Positions 28,151-37,569 of a DNA stretch of 64,000 nucleotides are shown one piece after another. The position numbers and the translations under genes were made by a program. This stretch comes from Sphingobacterium sp. JB170 (GTDB lineage: Bacteria > Bacteroidota > Bacteroidia > Sphingobacteriales > Sphingobacteriaceae). The DNA lies in the NCBI RefSeq assembly GCF_900163865.1, contig NZ_FUKU01000026.1, positions 434,001 through 498,000 of the forward strand. Direction: 5' to 3'. Each line of letters starts with the position of its first letter. Positions within the stretch are counted from its first letter, which is position 1. Under the pieces are notes generated by a model. The model saw only the letters and a list, made by a program, of their open reading frames with translations. It was not told the origin of the DNA and made no database searches.

Positions 28151-29986
28151 ATGGCGAGAGCACAATTGAACAGTGGTAATACACAGTCGGACGACTTACC
28201 CAAACCTAAGCTAAATAAGGAATTACTTAAGAAAGCGGCGCGGATACTCACCTACCTACGGCCATTTCGTGGGCAATTTATTTTGGGAATGTTATTCTTA
28301 ACGCTTTCGAGCTTAACGATGCTTACGTTCCCGGCTTTATTAGGAGCGATGATTGACGCTGCGCAAGGCCGCCAGACTTACACGTGGCTCCCGGCAAGTT
28401 TATATTCAATTGGAGGGATTTCAATTACTATCCTACTCTTTCAATCTATTGTTTCGTTTGGCCGCATACGCCTATTCGTAGAAATCGCTGAAAAAGCGCT
28501 GAGCAATATCCGAAAAGACACTTATCACAAATTGATAACATTGCCGTTTGAATTTTTCGCCAATCGGCGCGTCGGGGAGTTAAACAGCCGACTGTCCTCC
28601 GATTTAGCCCAAATTCAAGATACGTTAACTACTACGCTCGCAGAAATATTACGGCAAACGATCTCGCTGGCTTTTGGGGTTGTACTGCTAATTTTTGTAT
28701 CGCCAAAATTGGCATTAATGAACCTCTGTATACTTCCAGTAATTGTCATCACTGCAATTATATTTGGACGCTTCATCCGTAATTTATCGCGCCAGGCGCA
28801 AGACAAACTCGCAGATTCCAACAGTATTGTTCAAGAAACGCTACTGGGTATTAGCAATGTTAAAGCATTCGTTAATGAATACCACGAATCCCAGCGCTAC
28901 TCGAGTAAGCTAGATGCCGTGGTCGCATTAGCCGTCAAAGGCGCCACCTACCGCGGAATATTTGCTTCTTTTATTATCTTTTGCATTTTTGGAGCTGTGA
29001 TTGTCGTCATCTGGTACGGTGCAACACTCGTGTCGGCCGGTGAAATTAGTGTTGGAGATTTAACAACATACATCCTTTATTCGATGTTCGTCGCAGGGTC
29101 GATGGGGAGTTTCCCCGAATTATATGCCAACGTGCAACGCTCCCTTGGAGCGAGCGAACGCGTCATGGAAATACTCGATGAACAGGCTGAAAACATCCAG
29201 GTCTCCGAAGAAAATAAGACAATAACCATCCCAATTTACGGAAATCTGGAATTCAAAAACGTAGGTTTCAGTTACCCATCACGCCCGGACATTCAAATCC
29301 TTAAAGACATTTCCTTTAAAATTGAAGCCGGACGAAAACTAGCGATTGTTGGCCCGAGTGGCACCGGGAAATCTACCATAGCTTCATTGATATTACAATT
29401 CTACAACCCAACCTCGGGAACAATAAGTTACGATAACAAACCGAGTGAAAGTTTTTCCTTGACGGACATCCGTAATCAGGTAGCAATTGTTCCCCAAGAC
29501 GTCTTGCTCTTTGGCGGAACAATCCGTGAAAACATCGGATACGGAAGACTTGACGCCGATGCGCAAGACATCGTAAATGCTGCCGAGCGCGCCAATGCAC
29601 ATGCGTTTATTATGAGTTTTCCACAGGGCTATGATACATTGGTGGGTGAACGAGGCGTCAAACTCTCTGGTGGTCAGCGCCAACGTATCGCGATCGCTCG
29701 CGCACTGCTTAAGGATCCATCAATTTTAATACTTGATGAGGCAACCTCTTCGCTGGATTCCGAATCGGAACGACTCGTACAGCTCGCCTTAGAGGAACTC
29801 ATGCGCGAACGTACATCAATCATCATTGCACATCGATTGAGCACCATAAAAGACGCCGATCAAATTGTCGTCGTAGAGAATGGAAAAGTTTCCGAATCGG
29901 GTAGCCATGAAGAACTTATAATCAAGCATGCAGGACTGTATCGTCACCTGTATTCCCTACAATCGGCACAAAAAATAGAAAACTAA
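28151..29986 (+). CDS. ABC transporter, fused permease and ATPase (MsbA/LmrA-like exporter)
   Basis: 611 residues. The N-terminal half holds six membrane segments. The ATPase half has Walker A in VGPSGTGKST, a Q-loop in AIVPQDVLLFG, the signature LSGGQRQR, Walker B in ILILDEATSSLD and the switch His in IIAHRLST. Single-chain half-transporters of this type work as homodimers and export lipids, peptides or drugs. The sequence resembles the ABCB/TAP-like branch as much as MsbA, so lipid A transport should not be assumed. It follows the coiled-coil protein by 50 bp. Confidence 0.92.
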   Translation: MARAQLNSGNTQSDDLPKPKLNKELLKKAARILTYLRPFRGQFILGMLFLTLSSLTMLTFPALLGAMIDAAQGRQTYTWLPASLYSIGGISITILLFQSIVSFGRIRLFVEIAEKALSNIRKDTYHKLITLPFEFFANRRVGELNSRLSSDLAQIQDTLTTTLAEILRQTISLAFGVVLLIFVSPKLALMNLCILPVIVITAIIFGRFIRNLSRQAQDKLADSNSIVQETLLGISNVKAFVNEYHESQRYSSKLDAVVALAVKGATYRGIFASFIIFCIFGAVIVVIWYGATLVSAGEISVGDLTTYILYSMFVAGSMGSFPELYANVQRSLGASERVMEILDEQAENIQVSEENKTITIPIYGNLEFKNVGFSYPSRPDIQILKDISFKIEAGRKLAIVGPSGTGKSTIASLILQFYNPTSGTISYDNKPSESFSLTDIRNQVAIVPQDVLLFGGTIRENIGYGRLDADAQDIVNAAERANAHAFIMSFPQGYDTLVGERGVKLSGGQRQRIAIARALLKDPSILILDEATSSLDSESERLVQLALEELMRERTSIIIAHRLSTIKDADQIVVVENGKVSESGSHEELIIKHAGLYRHLYSLQSAQKIEN

Positions 29987-30091
29987 AAAGCCTTCGTTAA
30001 AATTCTGTTAAATCAAACTTTAACAAAACCTTTTCTATATTCTCCTGTTAGTTTAGTATATTAGGTTAGGAACAAAATAAAGTTATAAATC

Positions 30092-30466
30092 ATGGAAAAT
30101 AAGAACGGATTAGTCGCATTTGCACTATTAGGGTTAGCAGTAGGAACTGCAGCTTATTATTTATTAGGAACAGAGGATGGAAAACGTCAATTAGATCGTG
30201 CTAATGAAGGAATAAAAGGGTTGACCGATTCGCTTAAAGATTTATCAGAGAAAGAATCGAAAAAAGCCGCAAAATTAGCCAAATCTGCAAAATCAGAATT
30301 AAAATCGTTTAAAAACAAAGCGAAAGATGCTGGTAAACAAGCCATGGATGTTGCATCCGAGAAAGCTAGTCAATGGGCAAGTAAAGCATCGGAGGCTGCA
30401 AACAACGCTGAAAGTCACGCACAGGACGCCATTGCCGATGCGAAGTCTGAGATCGGGAAATCCTAA
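30092..30466 (+). CDS. YtxH-domain small membrane-anchored protein
   Basis: 124 residues. One N-terminal membrane segment with AxLGLAVGTAAYYLLG character is followed by GTEDGKRQLDRA, typical of YtxH. The remainder is a long Lys/Ala/Ser-rich amphipathic helix similar to LEA- or apolipoprotein-like proteins. Such proteins are common, often stress-induced, and of unclear function. Codon use is A-rich, as in its neighbours. Confidence 0.8.
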   Translation: MENKNGLVAFALLGLAVGTAAYYLLGTEDGKRQLDRANEGIKGLTDSLKDLSEKESKKAAKLAKSAKSELKSFKNKAKDAGKQAMDVASEKASQWASKASEAANNAESHAQDAIADAKSEIGKS

Positions 30467-30507
30467 TTCAAATTGATCGAAAAGAAGTTTTCAAGGTGAA
30501 GTATTTG

Positions 30508-30515
30508 TATCTTTG
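30508..30515 (+). promoter_or_regulatory. -7 box directly in front of ccmB
   Basis: TATCTTTG matches TAnnTTTG and ends only about 8 nt before the ccmB ATG. Transcription would then start within about 4 nt of the start codon, giving an almost leaderless mRNA. A TTG at the usual upstream spacing is not clear. Confidence 0.45.
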
Positions 30516-30523
30516 CATTGAAA

Positions 30524-31183
30524 ATGAACATTCTCCAACAGGTTAAAACATTAGTATATAAAGATATCATACTCGAGTGGCGTTCAAAACACGCTATCAA
30601 CGGTATTTTATTATATGTTGTATCTACGGTATTTGTCTGCTACCAAGCATTTAAGTCCGTAGATACACTTGTTTGGAACGCACTATTCTGGATCATTCTG
30701 CTTTTTGCTAGCATCAATGCGATTAGTCGAAGTTTTATCCAGGAGAGTTCGTACCGACAGCTTTATTATTACACCATTATAAATCCGCGAGCAATTATCC
30801 TTTCCAAGATAATATATAACAGCTTGGTCATGGTGGTGCTATCCACGATTGCATACGCCGCATACTCGGTAACATTCAACAATCCTGTTGGCGACCCTTT
30901 CCTTTATCTTGTCGCTGTTTTTTTAGGGAGTATAAGTTTCGCTTCGGTATTCACGATGGTTTCGGGTATCTCTGCAAAAGCAGGAAACAATAGTACGCTG
31001 ATGGCCATTCTCAGTTTCCCCGTCATCATTCCGCTGCTTATTGTTTTAATCAAATTATCTCAAAATGCCCTCAGCGGTCTGGACAGAGCGGTTAGTAGTG
31101 GTGAGGTTTTCGTACTCCTGTCAATTAATGTAATTACTGTTACAATTTCTTTATTGTTATTTCCGTACCTTTGGCGTGATTAA
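30524..31183 (+). CDS. ccmB: CcmB-like haem/cytochrome c maturation membrane protein
   Basis: 219 residues from the ATG at 30524 (a TTG two codons upstream is possible). LVYKDIILEWRSKHAINGILLYVVST near the start and six membrane segments match the CcmB family of ABC-type permeases. In system I cytochrome c maturation CcmB works with the CcmA ATPase and CcmC to move or release haem-loaded CcmE. ccmC and a ccmD-like gene follow, but no ccmA, ccmE or ccmF is in the window. Confidence 0.9.
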   Translation: MNILQQVKTLVYKDIILEWRSKHAINGILLYVVSTVFVCYQAFKSVDTLVWNALFWIILLFASINAISRSFIQESSYRQLYYYTIINPRAIILSKIIYNSLVMVVLSTIAYAAYSVTFNNPVGDPFLYLVAVFLGSISFASVFTMVSGISAKAGNNSTLMAILSFPVIIPLLIVLIKLSQNALSGLDRAVSSGEVFVLLSINVITVTISLLLFPYLWRD

Positions 31184-31199
31184 TTCTTCAATTTCAGAC

Positions 31200-31865
31200 A
31201 TGAAAAAATCTTGGTGGAAAATTTTAGGGCTTGTCATGGTAGCGATATCTATAGTCGCTGGTCTGCTAGGTCCCGTACCCGTATTACCTATATTACACGA
31301 AACAATTCGGAACATCTATTTCCATGTTCCTATGTGGTTTGCCATGATCATCTTGTATTTAATTTCAGTTATTTACAGTATAAAATACCTAAACTCAGGC
31401 AAAGTTGAACATGACTTAATGGCTGTTGAAGCCGTAAATACCGGCATCATATTTTGCGCTATGGGTTTATGCACAGGCATGCTATGGGCAAATATCACCT
31501 GGGGGGAACCTTGGCCTAACGACCCAAAACTTAATGGTTCGGCCATTGCCACTTTAATGTATTTAGCATACCTAGTATTGCGCAACGCCCTGGAAGAAGA
31601 ACAGAAAAGAGCAAAAATTTCCGCGATATACAATATTTTCGCATTCCCGGTAATGGTCGTACTTCTTTATATCCTTCCCAAAATGACCGACTCATTACAC
31701 CCCGGAAGTGGAGGAAATGGTACGTTCAGCGATTTGGATATGAACGACCAAATACGGCCTATATTTTACACGGCAGTAATCGGCTGGATACTTATTGGAA
31801 CATGGATCTGTTCGCTACGTTACCGCATGCGACTCATCGAATTAAAAAGAAATCAAATAGATTAA
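31200..31865 (+). CDS. ccmC: CcmC-like cytochrome c biogenesis protein
   Basis: 221 residues from the ATG at 31200. A GTG at 31176 would overlap the ccmB end and add eight polar residues; either start is possible. Six membrane segments are visible. The tryptophan-rich periplasmic motif appears as WGEPWPNDPKLNG, a variant of the haem-binding WWD motif of CcmC. Two conserved His are seen in LHETIRNIYFHVP and in a later segment (LHPGSG). The protein presents haem for transfer to CcmE. Confidence 0.9.
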   Translation: MKKSWWKILGLVMVAISIVAGLLGPVPVLPILHETIRNIYFHVPMWFAMIILYLISVIYSIKYLNSGKVEHDLMAVEAVNTGIIFCAMGLCTGMLWANITWGEPWPNDPKLNGSAIATLMYLAYLVLRNALEEEQKRAKISAIYNIFAFPVMVVLLYILPKMTDSLHPGSGGNGTFSDLDMNDQIRPIFYTAVIGWILIGTWICSLRYRMRLIELKRNQID

Positions 31866-31875
31866 CAAAGTTTAT

Positions 31876-32076
31876 ATGAAAAAGATAACAGCAGCTCTGG
31901 TTTCCCTTTTATTATCTACATCTTTTGTCTTTGCGCAAGGTGATATTGAAATGGCAACTGGCTTACGCAGTTCAGGTAAAATATATGTAGTAGTACTTGT
32001 ACTGCTTACCATTTTTGCACTATTAGGGGTATTCCTATTTAGCCTAGAACGTCGTATAAAAAAACTAGAAAAGTAA
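31876..32076 (+). CDS. ccmD: CcmD-like small membrane protein
   Basis: 66 residues. A signal-like N-terminus (ALVSLLLSTSFVFAQ) is followed by a single membrane segment (YVVVLVLLTIFALLGVFLF) and a basic, charged tail (RRIKKLEK). Size, topology and position right after ccmC match CcmD, which stabilises the CcmABC-CcmE interaction. It is 10 bp before the next gene. Confidence 0.75.
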   Translation: MKKITAALVSLLLSTSFVFAQGDIEMATGLRSSGKIYVVVLVLLTIFALLGVFLFSLERRIKKLEK

Positions 32077-32085
32077 GCCAAAAAA

Positions 32086-33069
32086 ATGCTCATCAACCAC
32101 CACAGGAAGTTCACGCCATTAAACATGCTGTCGGTATCTATTGTTGGCTTAGCACTCTGCGTAGGGGTTTTCCTGCACTTACCACATAAAATTACGCCGA
32201 TATTATTAGAACCTGCGGTTCATAATTTGATTGGTGTGCGTATCGGCAAGAACTTCTCGCCTGGTGTGAACGTGTTTATCACACTTCTTCTTACACTCAT
32301 GCAGGCATTCTTCTTAAACCGTATCGTTAACTCTTTCAATTTCTTGGGTAAACCAAATTTCTTGGTCGCATTGATGTACATGACCCTAGTGAGTCTGTTC
32401 ACACCCTTCTTGGTACTCTCTCCCCCAGTAATCTGTAACTTTATCGCCATCTGGATGCTTTGGAAGCTTTTCGACCTCTACAAACAGCATGAAGTAAAAA
32501 GCTTAATGTTCGATCTGGGAATGATCGTGGCATTGGGTAGCTTAATCTACTTCCCCTTTATCATCATGCTCGCGTTACTTTGGGTCTCCTTAATTATTTT
32601 TCGAGCGTTCAATTGGCGCGAATGGATAACCCCTCTGCTAGGCTTCATTACGATATATTTCCTGTTAGGGGTTATCTATTATTGGATCGGCCGTATTGAT
32701 GAATTTTACGCCATCTTCAAACCACTTAGTTATTCTTTCCCCACGGAGTTCACGTTAAATATATACGATTACATCGTCGTGGTACCAATTATCGTCGTGC
32801 TGCTCTATTTTCTCGTGGTATTGAAAGAACATTTTTTCAAAAGTGTCGTCCATCTGCGTAAAGCTTTCCAGTTACTTTTTTTCATGGTAGTATTGACTCT
32901 GGGGTCATTTTACATGAACGAGCACATTACCGTAAACCACTTCCTACTTTGCGCACCTCCTGTATCGATATACCTTGCATACTATTTTACGCACGCCCAA
33001 ACGAAGTGGGTTTATGAGTCCCTTTATGCAATTATTATACTGACCATTGTCTATTTCCAGTTCTTTTAA
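32086..33069 (+). CDS. Polytopic membrane protein of unknown function (DUF6427-like)
   Basis: 327 residues with about nine or ten hydrophobic segments and short loops. The start is 9 bp after the ccmD-like stop, so it belongs to the same transcript. It resembles a Bacteroidota family of unknown function, which I believe is DUF6427, but I am not certain of that assignment. A conserved-looking FRAFNWREWITPLLGF segment sits in the centre. There are few His residues, so direct haem handling is not obvious. An envelope role is inferred only from the neighbours. Confidence 0.6.
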   Translation: MLINHHRKFTPLNMLSVSIVGLALCVGVFLHLPHKITPILLEPAVHNLIGVRIGKNFSPGVNVFITLLLTLMQAFFLNRIVNSFNFLGKPNFLVALMYMTLVSLFTPFLVLSPPVICNFIAIWMLWKLFDLYKQHEVKSLMFDLGMIVALGSLIYFPFIIMLALLWVSLIIFRAFNWREWITPLLGFITIYFLLGVIYYWIGRIDEFYAIFKPLSYSFPTEFTLNIYDYIVVVPIIVVLLYFLVVLKEHFFKSVVHLRKAFQLLFFMVVLTLGSFYMNEHITVNHFLLCAPPVSIYLAYYFTHAQTKWVYESLYAIIILTIVYFQFF

Positions 33070-33180
33070 CCTCTGGGAGGTAAATGTGTCGCACTCCACT
33101 AGACAAAATCGCAAAATACTGAAGGACACTTCGTTAACCTTTTTTAACAAATAGAACTAACGGAATAATTAAAAATTAGA

Positions 33181-33188
33181 TAGTTTTG
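33181..33188 (+). promoter_or_regulatory. Candidate -7 box upstream of the LptC-linked gene
   Basis: TAGTTTTG fits TAnnTTTG in the 239-bp gap before 33309. It would give a leader of about 115 nt. No TTG is seen at the expected spacing. Confidence 0.3.
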
Positions 33189-33308
33189 TAACAAATTTTT
33201 AGGGTCTGTACACTTTCAAAATTGAAACAATGTACAAGCCAAGCGATGAAAAGAGACCTAAAAATGAATATCATAAGCTCTATTCGCTAAAATGCAACAC
33301 ATACAAAT

Positions 33309-34631
33309 ATGCACAAACATTCAATAGGTAGTTTTACTAAAATCGTACTAAGTCTATTTTCAGCGGTATGCTTACTAGGGGTACAAGATGGCTATGGCCA
33401 GAAATCCACTTCGCACTCCCCTTATTCGCAGTTTGGACTTGGACAAATGCGAGAGGACCTCTTACCACAAACTCGTGCTATGGGCGGTATTTCAAGCGGT
33501 GTGCGATACCTATCGGGAATTCCTACATTCAATATCGCCAATCCGGCTTCCTATTCCGCACTAAACAGAACGATACTTGAAGCTGGAATGTATGGTAACA
33601 TTACAGAATTAACAAAAAATAATAAATCAGACAATACTGCAGATTTTGCATTTAGTCATTTAGGTATCGCCATACCACTGAGTAAATTTGGAGGCATGGC
33701 CTTCGGGTTAATCCCTTATTCGGACGTAGGCTATTCTGCCGCTTCCTCCGAATCAATCGATTCGCTCAATTTTAACAAAAAGGTAAATGGTGAGGGGGGC
33801 GTCAATAAAGCATTTATCGGTTATGGCGTTTCCCCGATAAAAGGTTTGAGTGTTGGAGCGAACGTCGGTTTACTATTTGGAAATTTATACGACATTACAC
33901 GGGTTGAGTTTCCGACCACGGCAGCATCTTACTACACGCAATTAAAAGAAACACGGAATATTCACGGTGTAACAGTGGATTACGGTGTGCAATATAGTAA
34001 ATCACTTGGTAACAAACTTAACCTTACGGTTGGTTATAACGGATCATTAAACAATTCGATCACCGAGAAAACATCTCGGCTGATAACGCTTACCGACCGC
34101 TCAACGGATTCAGACTTCGAGGCTCCTCCATTAGATACCACAAGCAATAATGCGACCGGTTCAAGGAAAATAAATTTACCGTTGAAGCACAACTTCGGAT
34201 TCACCTTATCTAAAGGATATAATTGGATGGTCGGTGCCGATTTCAAATACGCCGATTGGTCTGATTTCCAAGTTCGTGAGGGAGAAAATAATCTAGGGAA
34301 AAGCTATGGCGTGGCAATTGGTGGTCAGATAAAACCAGACCCTACTTCGGTACGCTACTGGAACCAAGTGGATTACCGCGTGGGCTTTAGGTATCAGCAA
34401 ACACCGGTAACTTACCACAGTCAAAAAATCAATGATATGGCAATCTCCGTAGGAATGGGATTTCCGCTGCCGGAAACAAACTTCGGTCGAACTTTTTCGC
34501 AAATAAATATTTCTGCCGAATTTGGTCAGCAAGGTACCTTGAAAAATAACTTGATCCGAGAACGTTATATTAACTTGAACATAGGGTTTACGATTAATGA
34601 CTCGTGGTTTATCCGTCGTAGCTTAGACTAA
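33309..34631 (+). CDS. Putative outer membrane beta-barrel protein linked to lptC
   Basis: 440 residues with a signal peptide (IVLSLFSAVCLLGVQDGYGQ). The body has alternating hydrophobic/polar strands ending in an aromatic (FTINDSWFIRRSLD), as in outer membrane barrels. SPYSQFGLGQMREDLLPQTRAMGGIS and IPTFNIANPASYSAL resemble the N-terminus of FadL/PorV-like barrels. The lptC gene starts 1 bp after its stop, so the pair is tightly coupled. In Bacteroidota this gene pair recurs, suggesting an envelope biogenesis role. Its cargo is unknown. Confidence 0.7.
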   Translation: MHKHSIGSFTKIVLSLFSAVCLLGVQDGYGQKSTSHSPYSQFGLGQMREDLLPQTRAMGGISSGVRYLSGIPTFNIANPASYSALNRTILEAGMYGNITELTKNNKSDNTADFAFSHLGIAIPLSKFGGMAFGLIPYSDVGYSAASSESIDSLNFNKKVNGEGGVNKAFIGYGVSPIKGLSVGANVGLLFGNLYDITRVEFPTTAASYYTQLKETRNIHGVTVDYGVQYSKSLGNKLNLTVGYNGSLNNSITEKTSRLITLTDRSTDSDFEAPPLDTTSNNATGSRKINLPLKHNFGFTLSKGYNWMVGADFKYADWSDFQVREGENNLGKSYGVAIGGQIKPDPTSVRYWNQVDYRVGFRYQQTPVTYHSQKINDMAISVGMGFPLPETNFGRTFSQINISAEFGQQGTLKNNLIRERYINLNIGFTINDSWFIRRSLD

Positions 34632-34632
34632 A

Positions 34633-35235
34633 ATGCTTTATAAGCAAATAAACATAAAAAAAAAACTGCCCCGAATAGTACTGTTGTTACTCGGGGCAAG
34701 TTTCTTAATGGCATGTGAGAATGATCTTCGTGATGTCGAGAAGATCGCAAACATCCAGCAGGAAGAAAATGTCAATGTTTCCAAAGACGTAATCGTTGTC
34801 TATAGTGATTCGGCAACCGTTAAAGCTGAACTCAAAGCACCCGAGTTACGCGAGTATCCAGATAGTGTGGGCGCGTACGAATTTAAAAAAGGCGTGGTTA
34901 TCCGTTTTTTTGATGATCAAGGTACCGAAACGCAACGTATCAAGTCTGATTATGCCATCCAGAAGATAAAACAGGGACTCACCGAGTTTCGTAACAACGT
35001 TGTTATCCACATGGCGAATGGCTCCATTATAAAAACCGAGGAGCTCTATTACGACGAAAAGAAAGCGATTTATTACAATACCGTCCCAATTACTTTTGAT
35101 TTCAAAGACGATCGCGGTAGCCTACAAGCCACTTCTTTCATCTCCGACACGGATTTCAATCAAATTGATGGACAAAACATGACTGGCTATTATATACCAT
35201 CAGGGGAACAGCAGCTTCCATCATTTGGTCAATAA
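34633..35235 (+). CDS. lptC: LPS export system periplasmic protein LptC, lipoprotein form
   Basis: 200 residues. The N-terminus ends in the lipobox LMAC, so this LptC is predicted to be lipid-anchored. The OstA/LptC-like beta-jellyroll follows: VIVVYSDSATVKAEL, KGVVIRFFDDQGT, and GLTEFRNNVVIHMANGSIIKTEELYYDEKK in that order. LptC passes lipopolysaccharide from the LptBFG transporter towards LptA. It directly follows the barrel-like gene. lptA and lptBFG are not in the window. Confidence 0.85.
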   Translation: MLYKQINIKKKLPRIVLLLLGASFLMACENDLRDVEKIANIQQEENVNVSKDVIVVYSDSATVKAELKAPELREYPDSVGAYEFKKGVVIRFFDDQGTETQRIKSDYAIQKIKQGLTEFRNNVVIHMANGSIIKTEELYYDEKKAIYYNTVPITFDFKDDRGSLQATSFISDTDFNQIDGQNMTGYYIPSGEQQLPSFGQ

Positions 35236-35400
35236 ACCGTCGCGTAACAAAAGTTGCGTATCAAAAAACACCAACTTATGTTTGGCCTCTCCGTATTTTT
35301 TTACAATATTTTTCATAAAATTTGTATCTTCGCCTTTATTTTAGTGACACTAAAGTAAATAACTGAAATTAGCATTTACAATAAACACAGTATATAGACT

Positions 35401-37509
35401 ATGGGATTAATGAGCTTTTTGCGTAACCGAGCAGGACTAGTTGTTACGGTCATCGGTTTAGCAATTGTTGCGTTTTTATTGGGAGATATCATAAACTACG
35501 GTACCCCATTTTGGATGAAGAATCAAAATCAAGTTGGTAGTGTCAACGGGGAAGCAATGGACTACCAAGAATTCAATGCGCAAGTGGAACAAACCACTGC
35601 AATGTACCAACAACAAATGGGAGGTGCAGCTTCGCCTCAAATCCGCAATTATGCAGTACAACAGGTATGGAATCAATTCTTGTCGCAAGGATTGTTAAAG
35701 CAAGAAATCGAAAACATAGGTCTCACCGTGAGTAAAGATGAGTTAAACAACTTAGTTACTGGAAGCACCCCATCTCCACAAATTGTTCAAGCATTCACCA
35801 ATCCAGAAACGGGCGTGTTTGATAAAAATCAATTGAACAACTTTATTGCTCAAATTAACACCCAAGGCACACCAGAAATGGTTCAACAATGGGAAATGTT
35901 ATTAGCGAATATCAAGTCAGATCGTTTGAACCAAAAATACTCAAACCTACTCGCTAATAGTGTTTATATAACATCATTAGAAGCGGAAAACGAGTATACC
36001 CAAAGAAATAAGCTCGCAAATTTCAAATATTTAATGCTCGATTACTCGTCCGTTAAAGACGCAGAAATCAAATTGACTGATGCAGACTACAAAGCCTATT
36101 ACGATACGCATAAAAATGGATTCAAAAATCCAGAAGAATCAAGAACCGTTCAGTACGTTCTGTTCGATGCGCGCCCCACGGCGAACGACACCGCTGCGAC
36201 AAAATCGACTATAGATCAATTAAAAACCGAACTTATTAATTCCAAAACAGATTCGTTATTTGCCTCGATAAATTCAGACAACAAGTATCCGTACACCTAC
36301 CTCCAAAAAGGACAGGTAAGCCCTGCATTGGACTCAGTGATCTTCAACGTACCGGTAGGAACGACTGTCGGTCCATACCTATCTGATGGTGCTTATGAGA
36401 TCGCCAAAGTGACTGATGCAACGTTCAGTCCAGACTCGGTTCAAGCATCTCATATCCTATTAAACGCAACGGCAGAAGGTGGTGTTGATAAAGCAAGTGC
36501 AAAAGCAGACTCGATTAAACAGCTAATCTTATCCGGAGAAAATTTCGGTGGTTTAGCAATCCAGTTCAGTACAGATGAAGGTAGCAAAGTCAATGGAGGT
36601 GATCTAGGCACATTTGCGCGCGGACAAATGGTACCTGAATTCGATGAAGCTGTATTTTCAGGAAAACCGGGTGAGGTGAAAATTGTAAATAGCCGCTTCG
36701 GAACACATATTATCAAAATCGAGCGTCAAGTCGGCAACTCCAAAATTGTTAAAGCAGCGATTGTAGACAAAACAATCAATGCAAGTAAAGCCACTACGGA
36801 CGCTGCTTATGCGAAAGCAAACAGCTTCTTCGCCGAAGCCAGTAAAGGAGACATTGCAGAAGCGGCAAACAAGCATAGCGTAAAACTTGACAAAGTTGAC
36901 CGCGTGGTCGCCATGGATAACAACTTCAATGGTGTTGAAGTTTCTCGCGAGTTAGTTCGCTGGATTTTCGAGGCTGAAAAAGGAGCGACATCGGACAAAG
37001 TATACGAAACAGATCAACATTTTGTCGTCGCTAAAGTTGAAAAGATCCAACCAAAAGGACTGCTTTCTTTAGATGCGGTAAAACCGAATATCGAAGCGCA
37101 AGTTAGAAACGAAGTGAAAGCTAAAATGTTAACAGAGAAATTAACTAACGCACTCAAGGGTGCTTCCGACATCGATCAAGCAGCACAAAAGCTTTCTAAA
37201 TCAGCCGTTGCCGCAGAAAACATTGTTTTAGCCAACCCTGTACTTCCCGGCGTGTCTTTAGAACCAGCAGTCGTAGGAACAGCATTTGGACTTCAACCGA
37301 ACAAACTCTCAAGCCCTATCAAAGGTATGCAAGGCGTGTACGCGGTGCAGGTTACAGGGTTCACCAATCCCAAAGAACTTGTTTCAAGCGAGCTAGAAAC
37401 ACAAAAACAGCAATTGCAAACAAGTCGGAGCCAAAGTGCATGGTCGTCGATCTTCCAAGCGCTACAAAACAATGCAAATATAGATGACAATCGAATTAGA
37501 TTCTATTAA
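35401..37509 (+). CDS. PpiD/SurA-like periplasmic peptidyl-prolyl isomerase
   Basis: 702 residues. An N-terminal membrane anchor (GLVVTVIGLAIVAFLLGDII) gives PpiD topology. A SurA-N-like helical chaperone region spans about 35-200. A parvulin-type rotamase domain lies near 345-450 (VQASHILLNA, FSTDEGSKVNGGDLG, RFGTHIIKIE). A C-terminal chaperone-like region follows. Such proteins help fold outer membrane proteins after export. It comes after lptC with a 165-bp gap and is followed by a clear terminator. Confidence 0.9.
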   Translation: MGLMSFLRNRAGLVVTVIGLAIVAFLLGDIINYGTPFWMKNQNQVGSVNGEAMDYQEFNAQVEQTTAMYQQQMGGAASPQIRNYAVQQVWNQFLSQGLLKQEIENIGLTVSKDELNNLVTGSTPSPQIVQAFTNPETGVFDKNQLNNFIAQINTQGTPEMVQQWEMLLANIKSDRLNQKYSNLLANSVYITSLEAENEYTQRNKLANFKYLMLDYSSVKDAEIKLTDADYKAYYDTHKNGFKNPEESRTVQYVLFDARPTANDTAATKSTIDQLKTELINSKTDSLFASINSDNKYPYTYLQKGQVSPALDSVIFNVPVGTTVGPYLSDGAYEIAKVTDATFSPDSVQASHILLNATAEGGVDKASAKADSIKQLILSGENFGGLAIQFSTDEGSKVNGGDLGTFARGQMVPEFDEAVFSGKPGEVKIVNSRFGTHIIKIERQVGNSKIVKAAIVDKTINASKATTDAAYAKANSFFAEASKGDIAEAANKHSVKLDKVDRVVAMDNNFNGVEVSRELVRWIFEAEKGATSDKVYETDQHFVVAKVEKIQPKGLLSLDAVKPNIEAQVRNEVKAKMLTEKLTNALKGASDIDQAAQKLSKSAVAAENIVLANPVLPGVSLEPAVVGTAFGLQPNKLSSPIKGMQGVYAVQVTGFTNPKELVSSELETQKQQLQTSRSQSAWSSIFQALQNNANIDDNRIRFY

Positions 37510-37531
37510 GATATAATCATTAACTTTATAG

Positions 37532-37557
37532 CCGGGCAAATATTGTCCGGTTTTTTT
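37532..37557 (+). terminator. Rho-independent terminator after the PpiD-like gene
   Basis: CCGGGCAA pairs with TTGTCCGG (one G-T pair) around a 3-nt loop, followed by seven T. It lies 22 bp after the stop codon. Confidence 0.85.
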
Positions 37558-37569
37558 ATATAAATACAA

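Noticed and set aside
29987..30091. Possible terminator after the ABC exporter
   Set aside because: Only a weak 6-bp A/T stem (GTTAAA/TTTAAC) is present, not enough to call.
35325..35332. TATCTTCG as a promoter box of the PpiD-like gene
   Set aside because: It has one mismatch to TAnnTTTG and no TTG at the right distance; support is too weak to list.
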